From contig CAZTOK010000024.1 in the NCBI GenBank assembly GCA_964615445.1, forward strand, positions 1 through 21,607: a DNA stretch of 21,607 nt. The letters run 5' to 3'. This document shows positions 6,933-15,610 of this stretch, one piece after another. Position 1 is the first letter of the stretch. Each line of letters begins with the position of its first letter. Source of the stretch: JALRBM01 sp964615445. Lineage in GTDB: Bacteria > Patescibacteriota > Saccharimonadia > Saccharimonadales > Saccharimonadaceae. Both the position numbers and the translations under genes were made by a program. Below the pieces are notes generated by a model. It did not search any database and was not told the DNA's origin. It saw only the letters and a program-made list of their open reading frames with translations.

Positions 6933-6945
6933 TTAGTGTTACTAA
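6933..6945. promoter_or_regulatory. Second inverted repeat in the divergent region
   Basis: TTAGT-GTT-ACTAA is a perfect 5-bp inverted repeat sharing the GTTAGT half-site with the repeat at 6868-6882. It lies 26 bases before the XRE gene start, as expected for an autoregulatory operator. Binding by the XRE protein is inferred. Confidence 0.4.
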
Positions 6946-6971
6946 TGGTAAGGATTTATTACCTTAGAAAT

Positions 6972-7199
6972 ATGGCTAGACAATCAGAAGCAAAACAGCT
7001 CAAAGCTCTCGGCAATAGAATTGCAGTAGTTCGGCGCGAACGCGGCGTAACACAGGAACAGCTCGCAGAACGCACAGGCTTTACTGTAATTACAATCGGT
7101 TACATTGAACAAGGTCGGCGATCACCCCGTATCGCAACGCTGTTTAAGATCGCCGAGTGCCTTAAAGTTCCCATTGGCGAACTCTTCAAGGGGCTATAG
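6972..7199 (+). CDS. XRE-family helix-turn-helix transcriptional regulator
   Basis: This 75-aa protein is a single Cro/CI-type HTH domain: LGNRIAVVRRERGVTQEQLAERTGF, then a recognition helix around ITIGYIEQGRRSP, and the closing KIAECLKVPIGELF. I place the start at ATG 6972 (MARQSEAK), where family members usually begin. GTG 6936 and ATG 6945 in the same frame would add 12 and 9 residues. It is divergent from the RadC/restriction operon, with two related inverted repeats between them. It may act like a controller of restriction genes, or regulate the transfer gene that follows. Confidence 0.85.
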   Translation: MARQSEAKQLKALGNRIAVVRRERGVTQEQLAERTGFTVITIGYIEQGRRSPRIATLFKIAECLKVPIGELFKGL

Positions 7200-7283
7200 T
7201 AACCAAGAACCATTATCACGAATAGACCAGGAGTAGAACGGCGGGTGTGGCGCTGAAATTGACTTACTAGAAACTTACTGAGC

Positions 7284-9986
7284 ATGCAGCAATTCATCGA
7301 TACCCTCATCAACGGCCCGGCTCGATATACGCAAGAACATCACCTGAGTGATGGCTGGACGCTAGTGGTCGTAATCGGAGCGTTGCTGCTTGAGTTTGGT
7401 GCTGCATACATCCTTATCTTGCTGCTCCTTAAGCTAGGGCAGTACTCTCGTACATTCTTTTCCTTTATCCTACGCCGCTTTGGTGTCGGAGAAAACGAAC
7501 CTGCATATTCATTCTTGCAACTCATGTTTCCAGCAAACACTACCAAATCTGCCTACGCAACTGAGCAATTACACATCCTTATGCGCAGCATGGTGAAATA
7601 CTACAGTTTTTGGGATAAGCTTGCAGCCCGTAAGCAACCTTATTCATTGGAGATTGTCGCAACTCGTGACGACGGTATTCGATACATCATCAGGATACCG
7701 AAACGTGAGCTAGAAACAGTAAAGCGCACACTTTTGTCATTTTTGCCCGGCTTGAAGGTTACTCAGGTCGATGACTATTTGCCTGATGCGGCGAATCTTT
7801 CCACGAGCATAGCCGAGCTAAAGCTCGCCAATGACTTTGTGCTGCCGCTAGGCAACCATAAAGCGTTGGAAGAGCATGACCCGATTGCATATCTTACCGG
7901 GCACATGCGTAACTTACCGACTGACGCATTGGTCTCTTTCCAGATTATTGCCGTACCAGTATTTAACAATACTCACCCCAACGAACTGCGCCACATACGC
8001 GATGTTGAGCATAAGATAGCACTCAGTAAGCAGCTTGGACCTCAGCTGACAGAATATAAGATCAATGTGCCGCGTATATTACTTCGTGCTGTACTTGCAC
8101 CATTTTGGCTTATCGCAATGGGTGCAAAAATTATTGCCGGTATTATCGAGGCCATTACAACGAGCGATCTTCCGAGCGATTGGAAGGGCGGCCCTAAGCG
8201 CTCATCGACCAATCCGTACGAGCAGGAGCTAGGCAATACAATTAAAGAGAAGCTAGACCAGCAGCTATTTGAAGTGTCCATGCGCGTACTCGTTGCTTCA
8301 CCGGATAGCAACGATAACCATACGCGCCTCAACGCCATCGTTTCGTCTTTCAATACCTTTTCAAGCACGTACCAACATGTAACAGCACGTAAAGTATTGC
8401 CATTTATTACTTCCGCAGATAGATGGATCACTCGATTCCAGAATCGCTCGCTACTTTGCCACGTAGTAAGTCAGCAGACCATTCTATCCAGCTCTGAACT
8501 GTCTGATCTTTATCATTTCCCAAACACTGACCTTACCAAGACTGAAGGCCTCGTAAAAAGCCGTAGCCGTGAGCTAGCCGCGCCTCTTTCTATTAAGCGT
8601 AGCGATGCGAAGCTCGATGTTATCGTTGGAGCAAACGTTTTTGGCGGTGAGGTTCAAGAAATTGGCATGACCTTAGGGCAACGTCAGAAGCACACGTATA
8701 TCATCGGTAAGACCGGCACCGGAAAGACAACTCTACTCAAAAGCTCCATTTATCAGGACATGTTTAATGGCAAAGGACTGGCTGTACTAGACCCACATGG
8801 TGACATGTTCCGTGAACTACTGAGCATCGTGCCGGAAAACCGCCGCAAAGACGTGGTTGTATTTGATCCGTCTGACCGCGACTATCCAGTCGGCTTGAAT
8901 ATCCTCGATCCAAGGATTGACTTTGCAAGCGAAGATGACAAGCACGATTGGATCACGAGTGCTGTTCTATCTGTATTCAAGAAACTATCCGACGATAGCC
9001 AGTGGGGCCCGCGTATGGAGCATATCCTGCGCAATACCACACTCACGGCGCTACAAACGCCCAAGCCAAGCCTCTACACCTTGCAGCGATTGCTAACCGA
9101 CAAGAAATACCAGAAAGAAGTTGCTAAAAGCCTGAAAGATCCTGTACTCAAGCAATTCTGGGAAAAAGAGTTCAAGATGATGGGCTCAATGCAGATGTCG
9201 GCCGCGACTGCGCCCCTAACTCACCGGCTTGGCCACTTCATTACATCTAAAATGTCACGGCACATCCTGCTGCAAGAGGAAACCACCGTGCGGGTCGCCG
9301 ACATTATGAACGAAGGTAAGATTCTGCTTGTAAACCTTTCTAAGGGTGACATCGGCGAAGACCAGAGTGAATTCTTCGGCACAATTTTGACTGCGCTGAT
9401 TTGGATGGCTGCCTACCAGCGAACAAAAATACCCGAAAAGAAGCGCCGGGACTTCTTTGTATACGTGGACGAGTTCCAGAACTTCGCGACGCCGCAGTTT
9501 GGAGCAATTACGAGCGAAGGTCGCAAGTTCCATGTTTCGTTGATCGTATCTCACCAGAACATCGCACAGATGGAAGATAAAGACTTAGTGAAAGTGATCG
9601 CAGGAAATGCCGCAACGATTATCTGCCTTAAGGCCAACCCGGAAGATGAGGACTTTATATTACCGTACATGAAGCCTGAGGTTGAGAAGGGTGACATTGT
9701 AAACCTTGCGCCGTATCACTTCTACATGAAGGTTACTGGTGATGAGAGTGAGGATGCATTTTCGGGGCAAACTATACCGCTAGGCATCAAGGAAGATGAA
9801 AAGGTTGCGAAGCACGTGACGACTGGCAGTCGGAAAAAATACGGATCGCCAAGGGCTAAAATCGAAAAGCATATGGAAGACCTTTTCACTGAATCTGTGA
9901 CGAAGTTGCCCAAAATTCAGACTGGCAAGAAAGCTGATGTAGCACCTATGCCAGATAGGGGCCAGACCAAAACACATGACGTCTAA
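7284..9986 (+). CDS. VirD4/TraG-like type IV secretion ATPase (DNA transfer coupling protein-like)
   Basis: This 900-aa protein has one N-terminal membrane helix (about 24-48), a long middle part (about 75-440) and a C-terminal RecA-like motor. The Walker A motif GKTGTGKTT is at 475-483. LAVLDPHGD (499-507) follows, and the Walker B FFVYVDEFQNF is at 724-734. SHQNIAQM (756-763) and GNAATIICL are typical of the TraM-recognition part of TraG/VirD4-type proteins. Such ATPases pump DNA at the inner membrane. The amphipathic segment around 265-290 may be a second membrane contact. No relaxase or other secretion gene is visible here, so these lie elsewhere or the element borrows them. The start ATG has only a weak ribosome binding site. 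Confidence 0.85.
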   Translation: MQQFIDTLINGPARYTQEHHLSDGWTLVVVIGALLLEFGAAYILILLLLKLGQYSRTFFSFILRRFGVGENEPAYSFLQLMFPANTTKSAYATEQLHILMRSMVKYYSFWDKLAARKQPYSLEIVATRDDGIRYIIRIPKRELETVKRTLLSFLPGLKVTQVDDYLPDAANLSTSIAELKLANDFVLPLGNHKALEEHDPIAYLTGHMRNLPTDALVSFQIIAVPVFNNTHPNELRHIRDVEHKIALSKQLGPQLTEYKINVPRILLRAVLAPFWLIAMGAKIIAGIIEAITTSDLPSDWKGGPKRSSTNPYEQELGNTIKEKLDQQLFEVSMRVLVASPDSNDNHTRLNAIVSSFNTFSSTYQHVTARKVLPFITSADRWITRFQNRSLLCHVVSQQTILSSSELSDLYHFPNTDLTKTEGLVKSRSRELAAPLSIKRSDAKLDVIVGANVFGGEVQEIGMTLGQRQKHTYIIGKTGTGKTTLLKSSIYQDMFNGKGLAVLDPHGDMFRELLSIVPENRRKDVVVFDPSDRDYPVGLNILDPRIDFASEDDKHDWITSAVLSVFKKLSDDSQWGPRMEHILRNTTLTALQTPKPSLYTLQRLLTDKKYQKEVAKSLKDPVLKQFWEKEFKMMGSMQMSAATAPLTHRLGHFITSKMSRHILLQEETTVRVADIMNEGKILLVNLSKGDIGEDQSEFFGTILTALIWMAAYQRTKIPEKKRRDFFVYVDEFQNFATPQFGAITSEGRKFHVSLIVSHQNIAQMEDKDLVKVIAGNAATIICLKANPEDEDFILPYMKPEVEKGDIVNLAPYHFYMKVTGDESEDAFSGQTIPLGIKEDEKVAKHVTTGSRKKYGSPRAKIEKHMEDLFTESVTKLPKIQTGKKADVAPMPDRGQTKTHDV

Positions 9987-10036
9987 CATTCGATCACAGG
10001 TTAAAGAGAGACCCTATAGGAAGAAAGGAAGAAAGT

Positions 10037-13000
10037 ATGCTAGATTTACAGACACAAAGAAGTCGATTAAGTGCAGCGATTAGCAGTGCCGGAAAACGGT
10101 ACAACACACTCGTAAATCTACAGGTTGAGAATATCCTAGGAAATCTTCATGCGTTTAATAGAGATCCTGAATATGTTAGCGACATTCTAACGTTGACCTA
10201 TAAGCTAGAAAGAGAGCTGTCTTTTAGGGGCGTAGACCATCCCGACAAAAAGCACGAGATTGATAAGCTCAAAAAAGACACGTCAATGATTATTGACCGC
10301 TTACTTGGCCTCAAGTCTAAAACTAAATATCAGAATATTGCATGGAACGTACTTAAAGAGCGTTTAAGGGACACAACGAAGTCAGCCAACGAGATCTACT
10401 GGTTCCTTAAGGATTTGCAAGACAAAGAGCGTAAAGGCAACCCTTATGCCAGCACAACCATTGACACCAACAATGCATGGACTTTATATCAAGCCCTCGA
10501 CAATTTAAGTAGTTTTCTTAGCGACTCTAGAACGCAACTGTTTAGCACGCCACGTATGATCTTGCGCGGCGAGGCAGGCATAGGTAAAACACATCTACTG
10601 TGTGACTATGCAAAAAACCGGCTTGCATCTGACAAGCCGACGTTAATATTTTTAGCTCACGAACTGCTCAACACAACGATCGGCACTGACCCAATAGCTC
10701 GTATGGCATCATTGCTTGGCTATCAGGACAAAGATACATTCATGAAAGACCTCAAGCAGTTATCTAGAGACTCTGCCGAAAGAGTATGCATTATTGTCGA
10801 TGCAATTAACGAAGCGGATCAAATAAAGTGGACGCAATTAGCACCTCTATTCGATATTAGAGGTCTGTCTATTGTTATCAGCGTAAGAAATGGCTATGAC
10901 AGACTCGTAAAAAATGCCAATAGATATACGGTCGTTGAGCATTTTGGATTCGCAGAAATGGAGTGGGAGGCAATCTCAACCTTCTTTAAGCACTACAAAA
11001 TGAAGCTCCCCGAAATACCAATTATTGATCCGGAGTTCAAAAACCCATTATTTTTAATGATTTTCTGTGAAGCATACGCAGGCAAAAAGGATAAAACACC
11101 TAAAGGCAAAGGTGCGACTCACGTATTTGAGCTATATGTTGAGACCCAATCTAAAAAAATACTTGATGAACTCGGCCTAAAAATACCCAAAGACTACTTG
11201 TGGCGGCGCGTCATAAAGGAAATCGGTGTTTGGATGGGCGTAAATCGCAAACCTAGGATATTACGCCCTCAGCTGCTCAAAATTATAGGAAAAGATGCGC
11301 ACTTGTCGCCACACGCCGGACGTTTAGTGTCACTCATGGAGCACCATGGTCTATTACTTAAGTACCCTCGCTATGCAAGCGGTGGCAGGCGAAATGGGTA
11401 TCACTATACATTTACATATAACCGATTTAGCGATCATTTGATTGTCAGATCCTTGCTTACTGAAAATAAAATTAATTCAAAAGAACAGGCCCAGGAATTC
11501 TTCAAAGATGGCTCGTTCCTCGAGAAAAACATCTACAACACTGGCCTTATGGAGTCGCTTTCGATTCAAATTCCTGAACGATGCAACAAAACAGAACTAG
11601 TATGGATTATACCGAAAAAATATCGTAATCACTGGAATATCAAAACCGCTTTTCTAGGCGGCATCAAATGGCGCGATGTTGAAGTAGATGGAGTCGACAA
11701 GAAGACCGGAGAGCTAAAGTATATTGACGAAAAGCAAGTGCTTAAGTATCTGAATGAGTATTTAGTACGATCTGAGAACGATTTCTTTGAGGTTCTAGAC
11801 TGTTTGCTTGACGTATCTGCCATACCTCTCCACCCTTTTAATGCAAACAGGCTGCACAAAATCCTCAATAGACATTCACTGCCCGATCGCGATGCGTGGT
11901 GGCAGAAGTTTATGCTGTATCGCACGTCCGAGCCCGGCAACGCCGTAGACCGCTTGCAGTCCTGGAGCTTGAGCGAACTTACAGAGCATGCGTCCAATGA
12001 TTCAGTGGGACTAGCGTCAACAGTATTAACATGGACACTTGCATCGACTGACCGAAAACTCCGCAATCGTTCGACTCGGTCACTTGTTGCGCTATTCAGA
12101 GGCCATCAAGGTTCGCTCCTTGCGGTGCTTGATAAGTTTAAGGAAAATAATGATCCGTATATTACGGAAAGACTGTTTGCAGCTGTTTATGGTGCTTTGT
12201 CCCTAAATCCTACGGATAGGGAAAACTTTAAGCGTATAGCTAAATGGTTCTATGCAAACTACTTTTTAGACACGAAGCGAACGCCCGACGCTCTAAAGGA
12301 TGACTTCGCAAAGGGTATTATAGAACTTTACCTCCGACACTATCGGAATGATATTCGCGCCAAAACTAGGACCATAACTCCACCGTTTAAGTACTATAAA
12401 TTTCCAAAGAAGATACCTACTACCAAATGGCTTAAGAGCAAGTATAGAGAAGATGGGGATAGCAATTACTACACTGTCTGGGGATCTCTGATGTATGGCG
12501 AGGGACATTCTTTAGCTGATTTCGGCAACTACACTATGGGATCAGTATTAGGCGAGCTTTCCAGCATTCCGTTGTCATCTAAGCCCCCTAAAGACACGAG
12601 AGATGAGTATGATAAATTCAGAGAGTCGCTAAACAAGAAGCAAAGAGAGCTACTCGATGCTTACAATATGTTGAGCTTTCAGCCGATATTATCGTTTATC
12701 CATTCAGAGGGCGAGAGCGCTGTGGTTGATTCTGAGGATACAACCAACGAAGATGCCACTAACGCCCTCCGTGCGTTCGAGAAATCCCTCGGCCCACTCA
12801 AGAGACTACGATATCGCAAATATAAACCTTACATAGCTCGTGAAGCGTTTCCCAAGAGAGAAAATTACGATTACAACCTAAATATTGCACGTCGCTGGAT
12901 ATTCAATCGAGTTATAAAACTGGGTTGGAATCCAGAACAGCACCAAGAGTACGACCGTGCTCGTGGAAGCTTTGATAGACACCAATCTAGCAGTGCGGAG

Positions 13001-14041
13001 CGCATCGGTAAAAAATACCAATGGATCGGACTTTCGGAATTTCTAGCTCTAGCTGGATCTAATTACTATCTCAAAGCAGATAGATGGGCAAGCAAAACAA
13101 AGTTCACGCATTATCATGGTGCCTATCAGACTAGTCTGCGTGATATAGATCCAACCCTAGACCCTATATGGCTACAAACCAAAAAAGACGAAGATAATGA
13201 TTCACAGGATGTGTGGTGGTCGCCCAAGTATGATAGTTGGGATTTAAAGAATTGGAAGAATTCCACTAAGGATGTACCTTCTCCGGCCAAGCTAATACAA
13301 GTCACTAACGAAGGTACAGAATATCTCAACCTGCTCAGTTGGAGAACTTGGAAGGGGCAAAGCACTACCCCAGAAGACAAGGACAACCACAATTACCCAG
13401 AGCTTTTTATGCATGTTAACGGGTACATCGTCCACCAAAAAGACTTGCCGACAATTAAGGAATGGTGCGCCGGTAAAGAGTTCTATAACAGAACGCTACC
13501 CGAACCACACGACGAATCCGGCGCTATCTTCTTAAAAGAAATGACGATTAGTGCGGCATACCGAGAAGTGGCAGCACCATATCAGGCTAACTGGGTGAAG
13601 AAAGGTGAAGAGACGCCATTTGACGTACTGCCGCCGATCGAAGGATATAGCGGTAGCAGCTTTGAAACCGACGATACAAGTAAGGGCGTGAGGATATATG
13701 CTCCAAGTGTACCGCTACAGAAAATCTTGAAGTTGCAACCCTCAGAGAACATTGGTGAGTACATCTCGAAGGATGGTAAGATACGGATATTCGATCCATC
13801 GGTTGACTACTCAGGAGTTTACTCTTCGTTACTCGTTAACAAAGACCACTTTTTGAAAGAATTAGCAAAGAAGGGTCTTACTGTTATGTGGACCGTTCTA
13901 GGCGAGAAGCTATATATAGGTAGTGCGTATAATGACGAGTATCGGGGGCAAAGGTTAGAGATGCACGGCTATTGTTATTTTGACGAGAATGGTGGACTGA
14001 TTGAAGATGTTCGCTTCAATGATGAATGGAAAGACGACTAA
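10037..14041 (+). CDS. Avs-like STAND NTPase, candidate anti-phage sensor (1334 aa)
   Basis: A helical N-terminus (about 1-170) precedes a STAND-type P-loop NTPase: Walker A RGEAGIGKTHLLCD (177-190), Walker B VCIIVDAINEAD (250-261) and a sensor-like ISVRN (281-285). The remaining 900 or so residues form a long, probably helical-repeat sensor. A conserved-looking C-terminus contains VMWTVLGEKLYIG. This plan and length match AVAST (Avs) and related defence NTPases, which sense phage proteins through the C-terminal part and activate an N-terminal effector. I see no SIR2, TIR, Mrr or protease motif at the N-terminus, so the effector type is unknown. The ATG is preceded by a purine-rich GGAAGAAAG ribosome binding site. 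It starts 50 bases after the VirD4-like gene. Confidence 0.75.
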   Translation: MLDLQTQRSRLSAAISSAGKRYNTLVNLQVENILGNLHAFNRDPEYVSDILTLTYKLERELSFRGVDHPDKKHEIDKLKKDTSMIIDRLLGLKSKTKYQNIAWNVLKERLRDTTKSANEIYWFLKDLQDKERKGNPYASTTIDTNNAWTLYQALDNLSSFLSDSRTQLFSTPRMILRGEAGIGKTHLLCDYAKNRLASDKPTLIFLAHELLNTTIGTDPIARMASLLGYQDKDTFMKDLKQLSRDSAERVCIIVDAINEADQIKWTQLAPLFDIRGLSIVISVRNGYDRLVKNANRYTVVEHFGFAEMEWEAISTFFKHYKMKLPEIPIIDPEFKNPLFLMIFCEAYAGKKDKTPKGKGATHVFELYVETQSKKILDELGLKIPKDYLWRRVIKEIGVWMGVNRKPRILRPQLLKIIGKDAHLSPHAGRLVSLMEHHGLLLKYPRYASGGRRNGYHYTFTYNRFSDHLIVRSLLTENKINSKEQAQEFFKDGSFLEKNIYNTGLMESLSIQIPERCNKTELVWIIPKKYRNHWNIKTAFLGGIKWRDVEVDGVDKKTGELKYIDEKQVLKYLNEYLVRSENDFFEVLDCLLDVSAIPLHPFNANRLHKILNRHSLPDRDAWWQKFMLYRTSEPGNAVDRLQSWSLSELTEHASNDSVGLASTVLTWTLASTDRKLRNRSTRSLVALFRGHQGSLLAVLDKFKENNDPYITERLFAAVYGALSLNPTDRENFKRIAKWFYANYFLDTKRTPDALKDDFAKGIIELYLRHYRNDIRAKTRTITPPFKYYKFPKKIPTTKWLKSKYREDGDSNYYTVWGSLMYGEGHSLADFGNYTMGSVLGELSSIPLSSKPPKDTRDEYDKFRESLNKKQRELLDAYNMLSFQPILSFIHSEGESAVVDSEDTTNEDATNALRAFEKSLGPLKRLRYRKYKPYIAREAFPKRENYDYNLNIARRWIFNRVIKLGWNPEQHQEYDRARGSFDRHQSSSAERIGKKYQWIGLSEFLALAGSNYYLKADRWASKTKFTHYHGAYQTSLRDIDPTLDPIWLQTKKDEDNDSQDVWWSPKYDSWDLKNWKNSTKDVPSPAKLIQVTNEGTEYLNLLSWRTWKGQSTTPEDKDNHNYPELFMHVNGYIVHQKDLPTIKEWCAGKEFYNRTLPEPHDESGAIFLKEMTISAAYREVAAPYQANWVKKGEETPFDVLPPIEGYSGSSFETDDTSKGVRIYAPSVPLQKILKLQPSENIGEYISKDGKIRIFDPSVDYSGVYSSLLVNKDHFLKELAKKGLTVMWTVLGEKLYIGSAYNDEYRGQRLEMHGYCYFDENGGLIEDVRFNDEWKDD

Positions 14042-14050
14042 TTCCACTCA

Positions 14051-14515
14051 TTAGTGTGCCGCAGTGGTATCGGCGGCAGCAAACGCCGCCTGCGCTTCTA
14101 GGGTGAAAATGCCGTCAAAGCAATGACTCAGCACATAGTCGTATTCCTCGAACTCATCATGCGCAACATTGTTCATGTATGAAGTGAACTCCCAGGTATG
14201 ATACTGCTGGCCGGTGTCTACGTACTCGCTAATCAAATCCGTAATACTTCGCTCCTTCGCCAAGTAGACTAGGCGTTCGTACTCTTCTGCATCAATAGTT
14301 ATGAATGGTACTCGCCGGACTATAGAGGCGTCGATATTTTTTGCCTGAAGTTTACGTTCTACTGTATCTCGTAACATTGTTAAAACCGAGCCGAATAGAT
14401 GCCATCTTTCTAGGGTCACCACGCAAATTGAAGGCCGCTTTCTAGAATCATGCGGGTAGACAGAGGGTGAATAACCCACACCCTCGTACACGAGTAGCGC
14501 TTCGTATGTTTGCAC
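14051..14515 (-). CDS. C-terminal fragment of the split PD-(D/E)XK nuclease
   Basis: Taken alone this is a 154-aa frame with a GTG start and no ribosome binding site. It is in the same frame as the upstream 337-aa protein and separated from it by a single TAG (14597-14599). The 27 codons between the TAG and this GTG are open and continue the protein sensibly (LIAIPGYATLD..., then ...LADAVVQTYEALLVY). That segment resembles the helix that follows the ECK motif in related nucleases. I therefore read it as the second part of one 519-residue protein rather than an independent gene. It may be translated by readthrough or reinitiation, or be dead. Confidence 0.6.
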   Translation of the reverse strand: MQTYEALLVYEGVGYSPSVYPHDSRKRPSICVVTLERWHLFGSVLTMLRDTVERKLQAKNIDASIVRRVPFITIDAEEYERLVYLAKERSITDLISEYVDTGQQYHTWEFTSYMNNVAHDEFEEYDYVLSHCFDGIFTLEAQAAFAAADTTAAH

Positions 14516-14596
14516 TACTGCATCGGCCAGGATATCAAGCTGCTTCTGAAGTTGGTCATCCGTATCGAGCGTTGCATAGCCAGGTATCGCAATAAG

Positions 14597-15610
14597 CTAA
14601 GTTTTGCACTCGACTAATGTAAAGCTGTCGTACTGGTCAATAATCCAGTCGCAACGCCTTTTATTTTCAGCCGGATCTGTCTCCTCGCCATATAACGTGA
14701 TGGCTGTATTTCTAAACGTCTCCTCGGAAACGCGGCCAATGTAATTTTGGAATGCTTCGCCGTACGGGTTATCAAAAGCAGGATCGTTATATAACTCATA
14801 GTATACCCCGCCGGTTATTCGAGCTTGGAAGTTATGTAGTGATGTACAGACGTAAGAAGTCTTTCCATCTCTCCTAAACTCTACCAGAGGATATGCGGCA
14901 AGTGGATTGTATTGGTAGAAAAAAGTATTGTCCACTTTGTGATTGTCTTTGGTAATCTGTTTCAGTTCGCTGAATGGCTTCGAGAACAACCTGAAAAATG
15001 TTTCTAAATCAGCTTTTTGGATGCCCAGCCTGGACCAATCTTCCGTAGGTGCATAAATGGCCGCATAGCTTTTATACTGACCCCAGACTGCTAACCCAAT
15101 TGTTAGAATCTGCTGCATAGAAAGTCCTGTCTGGCGCTGTACTATCGGCATGACGTCAGGTTCTGAAAAAATCATGCCGTAACGGACAAGTGTCTGCTTT
15201 GTAAGACCGCCCATTTGGTGCGCGAACTCACGATGACCCAGCCTAAAAAGTTCGCGCAATACATTCTCCGCACCAATATCTGAATTAACAATGGCAGTTT
15301 CTACGCTTTTAATGTAGTTCATAGCTTTACTAAAGTCTTTCCACTGACGAAGCTTGTAGCGGGCCAGTGTCGTGTCTTCCGATGCGAGTACAACTTCACG
15401 CGCCAGCACACTAATATCCCATGGGTAAACACCGTTATTTTGACGAAATATTGATGGGTGGACTTCAATGTAATCGGGCGGCCTTGGCGGCAATTCATTC
15501 GGATTTCCGGGATAAAGCGAATAATAACGCAAAACTTCTAGTGCCTCTTTTGCATCAACCTTGCCTAAATAGTTTTGAAGCGGCTTCCAGGTATCATAAA
15601 TACTACTCAT
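14597..15610 (-). CDS. PD-(D/E)XK nuclease-like protein, interrupted by an in-frame TAG
   Basis: This 337-aa product ends RRCDWIIDQYDSFTLVECKT, then TAG. D321 and the E334-C-K336 triplet are the core of a PD-(D/E)XK nuclease. Reading past the TAG gives 182 more residues in the same frame, down to 14051. Only one codon is at fault; a K or Q codon (AAG or CAG) would become TAG by one substitution. The start ATG 15610 overlaps the stop of the HEPN-like gene by 8 bases, with GGAG 6 bases upstream, so the two are cotranslated. I prefer it to GTG 15643. The first 270 residues resemble no family I can name. Either a recent pseudogene, a readthrough gene or a base error. Confidence 0.7.
   Translation of the reverse strand: MSSIYDTWKPLQNYLGKVDAKEALEVLRYYSLYPGNPNELPPRPPDYIEVHPSIFRQNNGVYPWDISVLAREVVLASEDTTLARYKLRQWKDFSKAMNYIKSVETAIVNSDIGAENVLRELFRLGHREFAHQMGGLTKQTLVRYGMIFSEPDVMPIVQRQTGLSMQQILTIGLAVWGQYKSYAAIYAPTEDWSRLGIQKADLETFFRLFSKPFSELKQITKDNHKVDNTFFYQYNPLAAYPLVEFRRDGKTSYVCTSLHNFQARITGGVYYELYNDPAFDNPYGEAFQNYIGRVSEETFRNTAITLYGEETDPAENKRRCDWIIDQYDSFTLVECKT

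Noticed and set aside
7100..9989. Minus-strand frames inside the VirD4-like gene
   Set aside because: They are shadows of a long gene with clear Walker motifs and have no supporting signals.
14597..14599. Genome-wide reading of TAG as an amino acid
   Set aside because: TAG also ends the HEPN-like, 54-aa protein and serine recombinase genes at sensible places, so a general reassignment is unlikely.
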